Positions 1-8,504 of a DNA stretch of 64,000 nt are shown here, one piece after another. A model generated the notes under the pieces. It worked only from the letters and a program-made list of their open reading frames with translations. It did no database searches and was not told the origin of the DNA. The DNA is from Orobanche coerulescens. Lineage: Eukaryota; Streptophyta; Magnoliopsida; Lamiales; Orobanchaceae. Where the stretch lies: positions 6,125,501-6,189,500 of the forward strand of contig CM065819.1 in the NCBI GenBank assembly GCA_033398695.1. The letters run 5' to 3'. The position numbers and the translations under genes were made by a program. How positions within the stretch are numbered: position 1 is the first letter of the stretch; every line of letters begins with the position of its first letter.

Positions 1-1169
1 CACCGAGAGATGTCTCGGGAAGCGGAATAGTCGAGCCGACAACCAACGACTCTCCTTATTGATCCGGGTGGCGTCAAGGTCGTCGTCCGACAAGATCCTT
101 ATCCGCTCCAAGACAACCAGGAAGTCAAAAGGCAGCTCCTCGATCGCCGGAATGTGAAAACCTGCAAAACCGAAATCAAATTAGATCAGTCCAAAACGCA
201 TCCGAACGAAGGGAGAGTCTAAACCCTTACCGGGATTCCACTCCTGAAACTCAGTGGGGATCTCCAGCTCGCCCGAAGGATTGTCGCTCGCGGAAGCCCT
301 CCACTTGCCGACGACCCAGAACCACTTCGTCGGATCGCCCCGCGCCTTATTGGGGACTCCATGAATTACCCGACCAGATCGGCCCTGAATATGGTAACTG
401 CCGATCGACCCTTTCTGAGCCGTCAGCTTGAACAAATGGTTCATCTCCAACGGCGATGGGAGGCGGTACAGGCGGTGACCGCCGAAAAGGGTGAGAGTGC
501 AGATAATTTGGAGCCAGGCGTTCGGCGTCAGCTGAAGTGGCGCCACATTCCAAGCGGCCAGCAGGTGAGAGACAGCAAAGGATAGAGGGAAGCGCAGCCC
601 GGCCTCCATAATCGCCTCATTCACGGCGACCATACCCATCGGAGGCTGGTCGGCTCGTTCATTCTCTGTCGGCGCGAACATGTCCACATCTGAAGGAACA
701 TGGAATCTTGTCCTCCAGACGGCCAGATCTTTCCTGGTCGTCGAACTCCGTATTTGGCCAAGCGACCACAACGATGGTCGCGCAGACGGCATCGCGACCG
801 TTTGGGAAGCACATAGGGGTAGGCGACCGAGTATCCCCGGAAATCGAATCTCGGAGTAGGGCCGGCCAACTTCTCCATTATCTCAGCAAAGGCCTTATAG
901 GCCCGGCCGAAAGCACTATGCTGCTCCCAGTAGGCCCTAATCGCCAAATCTCTCTCAATCTGCGATCGTCTTTCTTCAGCAGCCGCCTCCTTAGCAACAT
1001 CGGCTTCGTTAAATAAAGCCTCGACTTCAGCAGGGTCGATTCCGGCCCGAATAGCTTCAGCGGCCGTCTCCAGGTGGAAGTCGGAAGAAGGTTCTCCCCG
1101 GACAGTCGATGTCCTGGCGCCAGAACTGGTACCCACTCCACGTGATGATGAGGTTCCGGCCATTCTCAA
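1..1169 (-). pseudogene. antisense ORF (aORF) of Tat retrotransposon, putative gypsy-type transposon domain (PF04195-like)
   Basis: Reading from ATG at 1167-1169, a charged, Ala/Glu-rich N-terminal part (to about residue 120) precedes a conserved block with the motifs FAPTENERADQPP, EAGLRFPLSF, LTPNAW and KWFWVVGKW, which resembles the plant 'putative gypsy type transposon' domain. The two halves are in different frames, so there is an indel between about 700 and 800 and the gene is probably dead, or the sequence has an error. After a 69-bp intron (162-230) the frame stays open to position 1, so the protein continues outside the window. The function of these proteins is unknown. In Tat elements they sit antisense between pol and the 3' LTR, as here. 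Confidence 0.72.
162..230 (-). other. probable intron of the aORF
   Basis: On the minus strand a GTAAGG donor (from 230) and a TTTTGCAG acceptor (ending at 162) bound 69 bp. Read unspliced, the frame stops at 181. Removing the intron joins the codons in frame and leaves about 50 further codons open to the window edge. The splice signals are seen; splicing itself is inferred. Confidence 0.55.
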
Positions 1170-1310
1170 AGAAAGATAAGAAGAAAAGGATTTTTCTTAC
1201 CCAAAAGCGAAATCGAACGACGATCGGCACTAAGATCTTCAGAAAAATCGACAGCAAGTCCTTCTTTCTCCAATAAGTGCGCGTGAGTATGAAACTGCAG
1301 CACTACGCCC

Positions 1311-1318
1311 TTTTATAG
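1311..1318 (-). promoter_or_regulatory. TATA box for the antisense ORF
   Basis: The minus strand reads CTATAAAAGGGCG here, about 140 bp upstream of the aORF ATG at 1169. Spacing and sequence fit a plant TATA box, so the aORF probably has its own promoter independent of the LTR. Confidence 0.5.
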
Positions 1319-1666
1319 AAGAAGGCAGGGACTCATTTGCAATAAAGGAAAATCTCAGGGATCGGACCCCAAACGTCGCATTAATTGACTCCCTCGAGAC
1401 CCGCGTATGCGTCTTTTCAAGGACGCGTCAGACGAGGAGTCATTAATGACCGTTGGTATCCTCCAATAGAAGCCCGACACGTGCGCGGAGACTTTTCAAC
1501 GCCAGTCCCTTTTCCCGCGCAGTTTAGCGGCCAACCAGGTCGTCCGAACCCAGAGTATATCAGCTCAAAGACGATCGCCAGGACAATGAAACGCAAAGTC
1601 GCTCGTCAAAAGTTCAGCGATCGCCAAGAGAGCCACCTCACCCCACGTTTCCAACGTATGAGCGAG

Positions 1667-1674
1667 CTGGGGGG
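1667..1674 (+). promoter_or_regulatory. polypurine tract of the Tat element
   Basis: CTGGGGGG followed by CAATTTTTG lies directly before the LTR start TGTCACG at 1684. A G-run at this distance is the usual plus-strand primer site of Ty3/gypsy elements. Confidence 0.5.
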
Positions 1675-1683
1675 CAATTTTTG

Positions 1684-2561
1684 TGTCACGATTTATTCAT
1701 CCCGACAGGCGATCGACTATAAGGCCGAGCGACCAAGTCAACTCCAGTCAAACTTTGGCTAGCTCGCCTAATCGAAGATATCAGACCACCATCAGGTACC
1801 CAGCGATCGACTCCCAAGGCGATCGCCATTTGGTAGCTGGCGACCGACTCTAGTATCCGGCTAAGGACGGTCGACCTACGTCCCGAGCAGGGATGATCGC
1901 CCATCAAAGTCATCGAGGAATGGATCTCAGAACAGCACCCACATGCAGATCCACAAAAGGCGCTGACAGGCAAGATCTCCGCTTGACTGCCAGCAACTCC
2001 TGCAGACTTTAAGGGAACAAGCCCATGTGCTAAAAGACGATCGCCCGATTATTATAATGCAGTAAAGGCGATCGCCCGGCATATCAAAAGTCCTATAAAT
2101 AGAGAACCTCCTCCTACTGGAAAAAGATTCGGAATTCATTCCACCAACAACAGAAATACAGTAGAACACAAATAATACCAAGCTCCCCGCTTTCTCGCCG
2201 GAATCCATCTCAGGACTTCTCTCTCCGAATCTCTCGTCCAGAAGACGATCGGCAGAATCAGCGAGTTTCCACTAGACAGATTCCGAGAGATTTATAAGCC
2301 CAGGAGCCCAAGCATCCAGCTAAATACTCGCCGTGAGAGACGGTCGATCTCTCACCGCCGCGACTGTTCATCTCCTTTGTTACAAGAACTCACAGAGCAT
2401 CAAATCTGGTTCTTCCGGCAATCTACACGCTCACTAGCTAAGATAACAAGAATCTTTACACTCATTGTAATTGTATTCTTACATTAGTACTTGTATCCCC
2501 GAATATTAGTATTAATAATATCTCGCGAGAGCATTCAAGCCCGGGACTAACAACCCCGGCA
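1684..2561 (+). repeat. 3' LTR of the Tat element
   Basis: The LTR starts TGTCACG and probably ends CCCCGGCA. The right edge is uncertain by up to about 30 bp because the 5' LTR is not in the window. A TATA box (TATAAAT, 2094-2100) splits U3 from R. No coding sequence is expected in it and none is claimed. Confidence 0.6.
1708..2076 (+). repeat. GGCGATCGCC-type palindromes in the Tat LTR, upstream of TATA
   Basis: GGCGATCGCC occurs at 1818-1827 and 2067-2076, with variants at about 1708, 1802, 1892 and 2036. The last lies 17 bp before the TATA box. Related GATCGCC sequences also occur at about 1571 and 1615, outside the LTR, so this array is looser than those in the other LTRs. Confidence 0.5.
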
Positions 2562-2570
2562 AATCTTGTG

Positions 2571-2866
2571 TTATTTATCTTTCTCACGGAAGTGCTCTTG
2601 CATTTGTTTGCTATCCCATCCATTCCAGCAATATCTATCTCCGGATAATATTTTGGGTAGCAACACAGGTGCTAGGCCATACTTCCTTCTGACAACAAGA
2701 GAGGCAAACTCTTGTTCTTCTGTTGAGGAGAATTTTTGTTCTTCAAAAAGTTTCTTAATCTCTTTCTGCAATGCTAGCTCATCCAATTCATCGTTTATTA
2801 ATGTGGGAGGTTCTTCAGATCTGAACAGGGGAATCATGGGGTAAGCATCCCATTCCTTTGCATATT
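2571..2866 (-). pseudogene. unidentified coding-like fragment between Tat LTR and CACTA end
   Basis: An open frame of about 98 codons runs from the CACTA boundary at 2866 to a TAA at 2571-2573. It contains an acidic, Glu/Lys-rich stretch and ends with a Trp/Tyr-containing tail (CWNGWDSKQ, HFREKDK). There is no start upstream of the transposon boundary, so if real it is the C-terminal exon of a gene or transposon protein interrupted by the CACTA insertion. I do not recognise the family. Confidence 0.3.
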
Positions 2867-3601
2867 CACTACCAAAATAGGGGGTTTAGCCAACGACTTA
2901 AAGTCGTCGGCTAAAGGTAAATATCGTCGGCTAATCCTATCAGTCGTCGGCTAAAAAATCGTCGGTCGATATTCGTCGGCCAAGGTTTAGCCGACGAATT
3001 TTATGGTAGTCGTCGGCTAAAGTTTTTTAAAAAAAAAAGTAATATACTTTAGCCGACGACATTTAACAAAGTCGTCGGCTAAAACATTTTTTTTTTAAAA
3101 AAATAATATACTTTAGCCGACGACTATTGTAAAGGTCGTCGGCTAAAACCTAATATAAAAAAAAATATTTCAGATTTTGGGAACAATTTATAGTCAACAC
3201 AATACACCAATTAATAAATTAGAGAAAAAATACACAACAATTCATACAATTCAACACAAATACATAACACATATACAATACACCAATTCAACAGAATACA
3301 CCAATTAATAACACAACATACCAATAATACATACAATTCAACACAATACACCAATTAATAAATTAGAGACAAAAATACACCAACAAAATCGGACTAAAAT
3401 CGGGCAAAAAAATAAAATCTACCTGCTGGGCGGCGGACAGCGGCGGACGGCAGACTGACATGCGGCGTACTGATGAAATTATGAGGTGAAATAATAGTAT
3501 ACAATACACCAATTCAACATCAACAAAAATACACCAATTCAACACAATACACCATTTAATAACACAATACACTAACAATACATACAATTCAACACAGTAC
3601 A
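2867..3601 (+). mobile_element. CACTA (En/Spm-type) transposon, left end only
   Basis: The end begins CACTACCAAAATAG, a CACTA-type terminus, and is followed by the dense direct and inverted 13-mers typical of CACTA subterminal regions. From about 3160 it becomes an A/C-rich low-complexity stretch with repeated ACACCAATT and ACAATTCAAC words and a short GC-rich island near 3420-3470. No transposase is visible and no matching right end lies nearby. The element stops abruptly at 3601 where LTR F sequence begins. Confidence 0.7.
2884..3150 (+). repeat. CACTA subterminal repeats, GTCGTCGGCTAAA
   Basis: About ten copies or variants of GTCGTCGGCTAAA are present, with at least four as the inverse TTTAGCCGACGAC. 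Several direct/inverted pairs could form hairpins separated by A/T runs. Such arrays are the usual binding region for the CACTA DNA-binding protein. Confidence 0.7.
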
Positions 3602-4192
3602 TATTCTGATGAGATTTATTTGAGTAAGTAAAGTTACTACGATAAGATTACATTGGTCGTATTCTCATTTTGTATTCTCATTGGTATGTAGTTATTAATA
3701 CGATGTGACGGTTATCATTGTTGGATATTATGGCTGACCCCGTCGTGGGCTTTCTTTTTAGGTTCTTTGGATATCGAGCTTGTAGCGGTCGTGGAGAGAT
3801 GAGCTTCCCGGAGGATACTGGCTAGGGCTTGTTTTTGTATTGAGTTTCCTGATCAGTTGTTGTATTCTGCTGCTAGAGTATTTTTAATTGTTTGTCTTTT
3901 CCGCTGCGTGAGTATTTTTAAATGGCCTTCCGTTTCTGGTAACTTGAGTTAGTTTGGAAATCGTTATCTAAACTATTGAGTTTCGGCCGTTTGGCCTTGC
4001 CCTTTTCAAAATGAGATTTTACGACGGTTTTGATAAATGGGTTTTATAACGTCTCCGAATATTTTAAAGATAGTACTGTCGTTAGCCTCTTGGGCAATTG
4101 TAAATGTTTACGAAAATTTCCTTTAGCCTTGTGGGTTCCATTTCGGGGCCCACGACGTTGTAATATTCCCGGCTAAATTTGGGGGTGTTACA
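3602..4192 (+). repeat. right-hand 591 bp of solo LTR F (left part at 53025-56079)
   Basis: The sequence matches the reverse complement of the start of the B/G LTRs and ends with the family terminus GGGGGTGTTACA at 4192. Aligned by eye to the LTR of element G, it starts exactly where the F sequence at 56079 stops. The two pieces sum to 3646 bp, close to the B (3679) and G (3635) LTRs. It is followed by TACGT (4193-4197), which equals the TACGT before F at 53020-53024. Confidence 0.75.
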
Positions 4193-4725
4193 TACGTAAT
4201 ATGTACGTTGACTTACTACAGTGAAACTCCATTTAACGAACGTTATACACTTCCCGTAGCGTACGTTAACCTCAGTGTTGACTCTCCCGTCCACATCCGC
4301 GCAGAAAGCTGCCGACCACGGAACCCACCTATCGGCCATAGCCTGATCCTGCCCGACATGAACTTAACGTACGTTAGCCTCCACTTAATGTACATAATAT
4401 GTATGCATCTTACGTACGTTAGCTATCTTTCTTAACGTACGTAATCCTTGTGCATTAGCGTACGCTAAGTATACATCGTAGCGTGCGATAACGTGAATAT
4501 ACTTGGCCATTTACACTGATCTTGCTTGTCATTTCAATATACCGAATACGTATACACAATATACTATATCCTTGAATGCAGTTGTCGACAAAGTACGACA
4601 ATTATACTAATACATATGTCTCAGTCTTTCAATAATTTTGTCCATACTGTACAAATTCCACATTGTACAATATAACTCGGATAAAATAACATTAAACAAT
4701 CATAGTACAAATTCAGGACATTACA
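4193..4725 (-). repeat. outer end of the B element's second LTR (rest at 49871-53024)
   Basis: This matches 46823-47354 at roughly 94% by eye and ends in the LTR terminus ATTACA. Counted without the F target duplication it adds 528 bp to the 3154 bp at 49871-53024, giving 3682 bp against 3679 bp for the other B LTR. It is followed by ATTTA (4726-4730), identical to the ATTTA before B at 43671-43675. It contains ACGTACGT palindromes (about 4365-4490). Confidence 0.75.
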
Positions 4726-4728
4726 ATT

Positions 4729-5303
4729 TAGGGTTGGGATAGTTCGGTTTTTGAAAAAATAGTCTAGAACCGAAATTCAAATTTTGTTATGTAATTTGGG
4801 TTCGGATCCTGGTCTTTTTCTTCAGGAACCAACCTTTTAGGAACCGAAGTAGTTTTCTCGAGGAACCGAAATACCCGAACTGAAGTTTCTATTTCAGATT
4901 CTCAGAAAGAACCGAAAAGAACCGAATTTTTTCGGTTACTTCATTTTTCTTTGTTTATTTTCAAATTTCTCAGAGAAAGGAATAGTAAATTATGGTATTT
5001 TTATTTATATAATATGTAACAAAGTTAGAAATAAAAATAATCATAAAAAATATTGTATGGTTTATATTTCGGATATCAGGGGTTTTAATATATTATTTGG
5101 TTATTGACGTTAATTTCGGGTATTACAATAATTGAAATTTTGATATTATAATAACCGAACTCGAACCCAAAATTTATTTTAGGACCGAATCCGAATTTTT
5201 TTAGTGATTTCTTTCTCAATTCCCGAACCAAACGGAACTGAAATTGACAGTTCTGTTCGTATCTTCAGTTATTGGGGTCCTAAGTCCGAGCCCTAGTGAT
5301 ATT
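4729..5303. mobile_element. hAT-type MITE with 8-bp target duplication
   Basis: The left end reads TAGGGTTGGGA and the right end, reversed, TAGGGCTCGGA. The interior is non-coding and full of GAACCGAA and TTCGGTT words, as in many plant hAT-derived MITEs. The right TSD is GTGATATT (5296-5303). The left TSD is not here: it is at 43666-43673, because element B inserted two bases into this terminus and the locus was then rearranged. Confidence 0.7.
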
Positions 5304-5429
5304 ATCTTTCTAATACAAATCTCAATATTAGGAGTTGTTTGAGTGGATATTCGAATAAGTAACTATATTTTTCATTAAATTTTGAAGAAGCAGCCACATG
5401 TTATCAGCATAACAGAAAAGTACTTTGTC

Positions 5430-7196
5430 GCTTTGTATAAGAACAAAAATTATGTTAAAGACAGTTATAAGTATCGCATAATTAAATTAAGAGTTCTACC
5501 ATGAAATTTATGGGAATAAATGATTGACCAAAGGCTTAGAAATGTATGAAGATCTAGGAAAATTGGTGCAAATTTATGCCTCGAAGGTCGATCATGGAAC
5601 CAAATTATTTTATGAGATGGATGACGAATCACGATCGAGATAAGAAAAAAATACACATATGATTTGTATTAATTTAGAGGAGCATTTTTTTATCAGAAAA
5701 AGATAGTTATTTGTTAGTTGTTATTAGTAGTTGGTTCACCAAGTAGCGAACACTCCTAAACTTCTTAACCCCAACACCCTTACCACCAATCCACCTTATA
5801 ACTCCCTAATTCGTCCCCAAATAGAATCGAACTCGGGTCTCCACAAAGGGAAGAATCTGGTGGCCAGTGGCTAAAGTCACTGGTTAGTTTAGGGGAAACA
5901 TATGCTAAAGTACCAGAGAGAGTAATTTTGTAGGCCTTGCCAAAGAATGGTGTATCACAAAATTATATTGACCTTATAAAGGATATTTTTTATGGGAGTT
6001 AGTACAAGTATACGAACTAATGTTTGGATGTAGAAAAGTTCCCATTATGATTGGGGTATATCAAGTATACGATCTTAGTATTTTTCTCATTGCCACAGTC
6101 ATGAATAAACTGATAGGTTAGTTCAAGATTATATTTTTTGGTGTATAATGTTCACATATGATATTGTGTTGATTGATGCAATGAAGGTTGGATCCAAAGG
6201 AAGTTGGAACTATGGATGAAAACTTTGAAAGCTCGAAGTTGTAGGTTGAGTGAAGTAAGACAGAATACTTGGAATGCAGTTTTAGTGAAAATAGAGATCG
6301 GAGGCGGTGATGATTACTTTTGATGGGGAACTTGTTATCGTGGGTCTAATGTTCAAAATGATGGAGAGATATATGGTGATGTTGCTCAAAGAACTAAGGC
6401 GGATTGGTTGAAGTGGAATATTTCACAAGGTTTTTATGTGATCATGACATGCTTCATAGGCTGAAGGGTAAATTTCTACCGCACGACAATTAGGATTGCA
6501 CTGTTATATGACACCGTATGTCGGACTTTAAAATAGTGTCACTTTCTGAATGTGGCAGAGATGCATATATTACGATGGATTTATGGCCATACAAAAGGAT
6601 CGGCTCAGAAATGAGGTGATTAGGGAGAATATCACTATTGCGCTATAGAAGATAAGATGATGGAAAATCGATTAAAATATTTGGCCATGTGAGACAGAGA
6701 CCAGTTGATGCCCCAATGAGGATGCTTGAAGATTGAGGAACGGACAAAATTGCGAGTTAGAGGAAGACTCAAAAGAATATGGATAAAGATAATTGAAAAT
6801 GATACGAGGTAAGAGAACAATATGGATGAAAATATACAAGTGAATGATGGAGTTCGACTCTTATTTTTATTATTTTTGTTCATTTTCTATTGTGGGTTAC
6901 GTTTCAGACTTTTCAAATGGTTTACATAATCTTCTACTATCATTCTCAATTTGAATGATTTTTTCTTTATGCTTCGTACTTTTTATTACTGCTATTAATT
7001 AAATTTTTCTAAATCTTAAAAAAAAAATCACTTTTCGTGACTTTCACAAATTTATTTGTAGATCGACTATTTATTGTGTTTCCCTTTGTTTTCCCTGTTA
7101 ACTTATGTATGTAACAACTTGTTGACCATTTTAATGGATGATATATGTTAGCCTATTCCAAATTATTTTGGGATTAAGCCCAAATGTTGTTGTATT
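5430..7196 (+). pseudogene. LINE (L1-type non-LTR) reverse transcriptase relic, 5'-truncated
   Basis: Translations in shifting frames follow the familiar plant LINE series: a YKNK block near 5440, a FMP-RS-ME block near 5575, INLEE then KTYAKVPE split by a SINE, IDLIKD near 5968, a KLELW block near 6205, GEIYGDV and WLKW near 6370-6415, LKGKFYR near 6465, IEDKMMENRLK near 6650 and RGRLKRIW near 6765. It lacks the 5' half and has many stops and frameshifts. The 3' end matches the common LINE tail, TTTTGGGATTAAG followed by a TTG-rich end near 7190. It is an old, inactive copy. Confidence 0.7.
5683..5887 (-). mobile_element. tRNA-derived SINE inserted in the LINE
   Basis: About 205 bp split the LINE reading frame between INLEE and KTYAKVPE. 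The minus strand begins near the tRNA-like head, with TTTAGCCACTGG as a possible A-box region and GAGTTCGATTC as a good polymerase III B box. It ends at a T-run on the plus strand. Flanking TTTAGAGGAG (5673-5682) and TTTAGGGGAA (5888-5897) form an imperfect 10-bp target duplication. Confidence 0.6.
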
Positions 7197-7556
7197 AATC
7201 TAAATTTGCATCCACATTCGACATTCACTAATGGAGAAGCTTTTCTAATATGTTTAAATTTTATATGCCATGCCCACACTACATTAGTCATTGGAGATTA
7301 GGACTATAAATGAACCAAGTTGAGTTGAGTTTTAATTTATCAAACTCGAGTTCCATGCTTTTCTTATCGAATTGAGTTGAGTTTGTTACGATTATTGGTA
7401 AAAGAATTGTTCGCAAACACATGTTCTTATAGAATCGAGTGGAGTCTCACTTATCGAGTTTGAACTCGAGCTTTTATCAAGCAGCTCAATCATTTTACAA
7501 ATTAGAGCCAAATTAAGTAGAGTTTTGGCTCATCGAGATCCAGTTCAAGCTTCTTC
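7197..7556. other. AT-rich stretch, no gene seen
   Basis: The segment contains several GAGTT(G)AG and CTCGAG words in both orientations, of the kind found in old hAT or retrotransposon remnants. I see no open frame, terminal repeat or structured RNA that I can support. Confidence 0.4.
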
Positions 7557-7784
7557 TTATAGAGTTCCCTCGTTCATGTCCTGATTGTCGTCCTCGTCAT
7601 GCGAATAATACTCGCGCGAATCCTTAGTACCAAAGTCAGTATAAGGTACGTGATCCCTACGCTCTGCCTCCCGCTGTCTACGAACGGACGCATCAACACC
7701 ACGAGCTCTGGTGTGACGCGCTCCAGAACCCATCAACTCTGTGACTAGCGGCATAGATTTGCCCGCTCCTCCTCTCATCTGCAT
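7557..7784 (-). CDS. exon-like open frame, unknown product
   Basis: The frame ends at a stop near 7557. It begins with ATGCAG, itself a possible splice acceptor (TAAATGCAG then ATGAGAGG), so this could be a last exon. The product would be short, hydrophilic, Arg-rich in the middle and acidic at the end (HDEDDNQDMNE). Codon use looks more protein-like than the surrounding AT-rich DNA. I do not recognise a family. It could be transposon-captured gene sequence. Confidence 0.3.
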   Translation of the reverse strand: MQMRGGAGKSMPLVTELMGSGARHTRARGVDASVRRQREAERRDHVPYTDFGTKDSREYYSHDEDDNQDMNEGTL

Positions 7785-7869
7785 TTAGCAAATAATACAA
7801 CTAATGAGTAATAATCATATAAACAATACACATTATTAATTATTAATTGAAAATTTTATTTTTTTCGAA

Positions 7870-8135
7870 AAAAGGGCTGGGGCATCCGGCCATGACGCCT
7901 GCACCAAGGTAGGGGCGTCTGGTCTGGACCCCAGGACTGTGTTTAGGGCGTCCAATGAGGACGCCGATTCCAGCGCATAGGCGTCCGATCTGGACGCCTG
8001 TCCATGGTTCAGACGTCCGACCAGGACGTCTATACTAAGGCTAGGGCGTCTGGTCTGGACACCTGCGCCATGGACAGGCAGAATCGGCGGACGCCTATGC
8101 CATGGACAGGTGTCCTCGGCGGACGCCTGTGAAAA
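7870..8135. repeat. GC-rich degenerate palindrome array, GGCGTCC/GGACGCC
   Basis: At least eight degenerate copies of a 17-20 bp inverted unit (core GGCGTCC, 4-6 bp, GGACGCC) lie in tandem within AT-rich DNA. Examples are GGCGTCCGATCTGGACGCC near 7980 and GACGTCCGACCAGGACGTC near 8010. No element boundary could be fixed. The 8136-8500 stretch to the right is GC-rich then AT-rich, with a MULE-terminus-like TAGGGTGGTGACTAGTAA near 8406, and has no convincing gene. Confidence 0.5.
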
Positions 8136-8504
8136 AATTCGATCGCCGCATTCGTCGTGCACTCCGACACGGCGGCCGGCGCCCAAAGTAGCAGAAACCC
8201 AAAAAAAAAAATTACCAGAGCTTTTCCTTTTCCAGACATGGCGGCGGATGGCGGCAGCTGTCTGCGTATCATGGCGCATGTGTGGCCAGGTCAGGCGGCG
8301 TCTGTGGCGGTGGTGGCTTCTTTATAGTAGGTCGAGAGAGAAAAGTAGTGAAAAGGTAATTTTACGAATCTGCTGAATATGAAGTAAGGGCAAAAATGTA
8401 ATATTATAGGGTGGTGACTAGTAATTTAGGGCGGTGTTTAGTAATCCAGTATGTTTTACATTCACTTTACTTTTTGGTTCTAATTAGTAAAGCCCTCCCG
8501 TGCA

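Larger units (their letters stand above)
1..2561 (+). mobile_element. Tat-lineage Ty3/gypsy LTR retrotransposon, 3' end only
   Basis: The segment holds, in order, an antisense ORF, a purine tract and a complete-looking LTR. This is the known 3' layout of Tat-lineage elements, where an extra ORF runs antisense between pol and the 3' LTR. The LTR has a plus-strand TATA box, so the element is on the plus strand and its gag, pol and 5' LTR lie left of the window. The lineage is inferred from the antisense ORF type and layout, because no pol sequence is visible. The TSD cannot be tested without the 5' end. Confidence 0.75.

Noticed and set aside
5465..5656. Minus-strand 63-codon frame
   Set aside because: Shadow of the LINE reverse transcriptase relic on the plus strand.
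8030..8272. Minus-strand frame with a signal-peptide-like start (MSGKGKALVIFFFGFLLL)
   Set aside because: The hydrophobic part is encoded by a T-run and the rest is palindrome array. It is kept only as a remark in the findings, not as a gene.
8385..8455. Possible Mutator-like terminus (TAGGGTGGTGACTAGTAA, GGGCGGTGTTTAGTAATCC)
   Set aside because: No matching opposite end or target duplication was found in the window.
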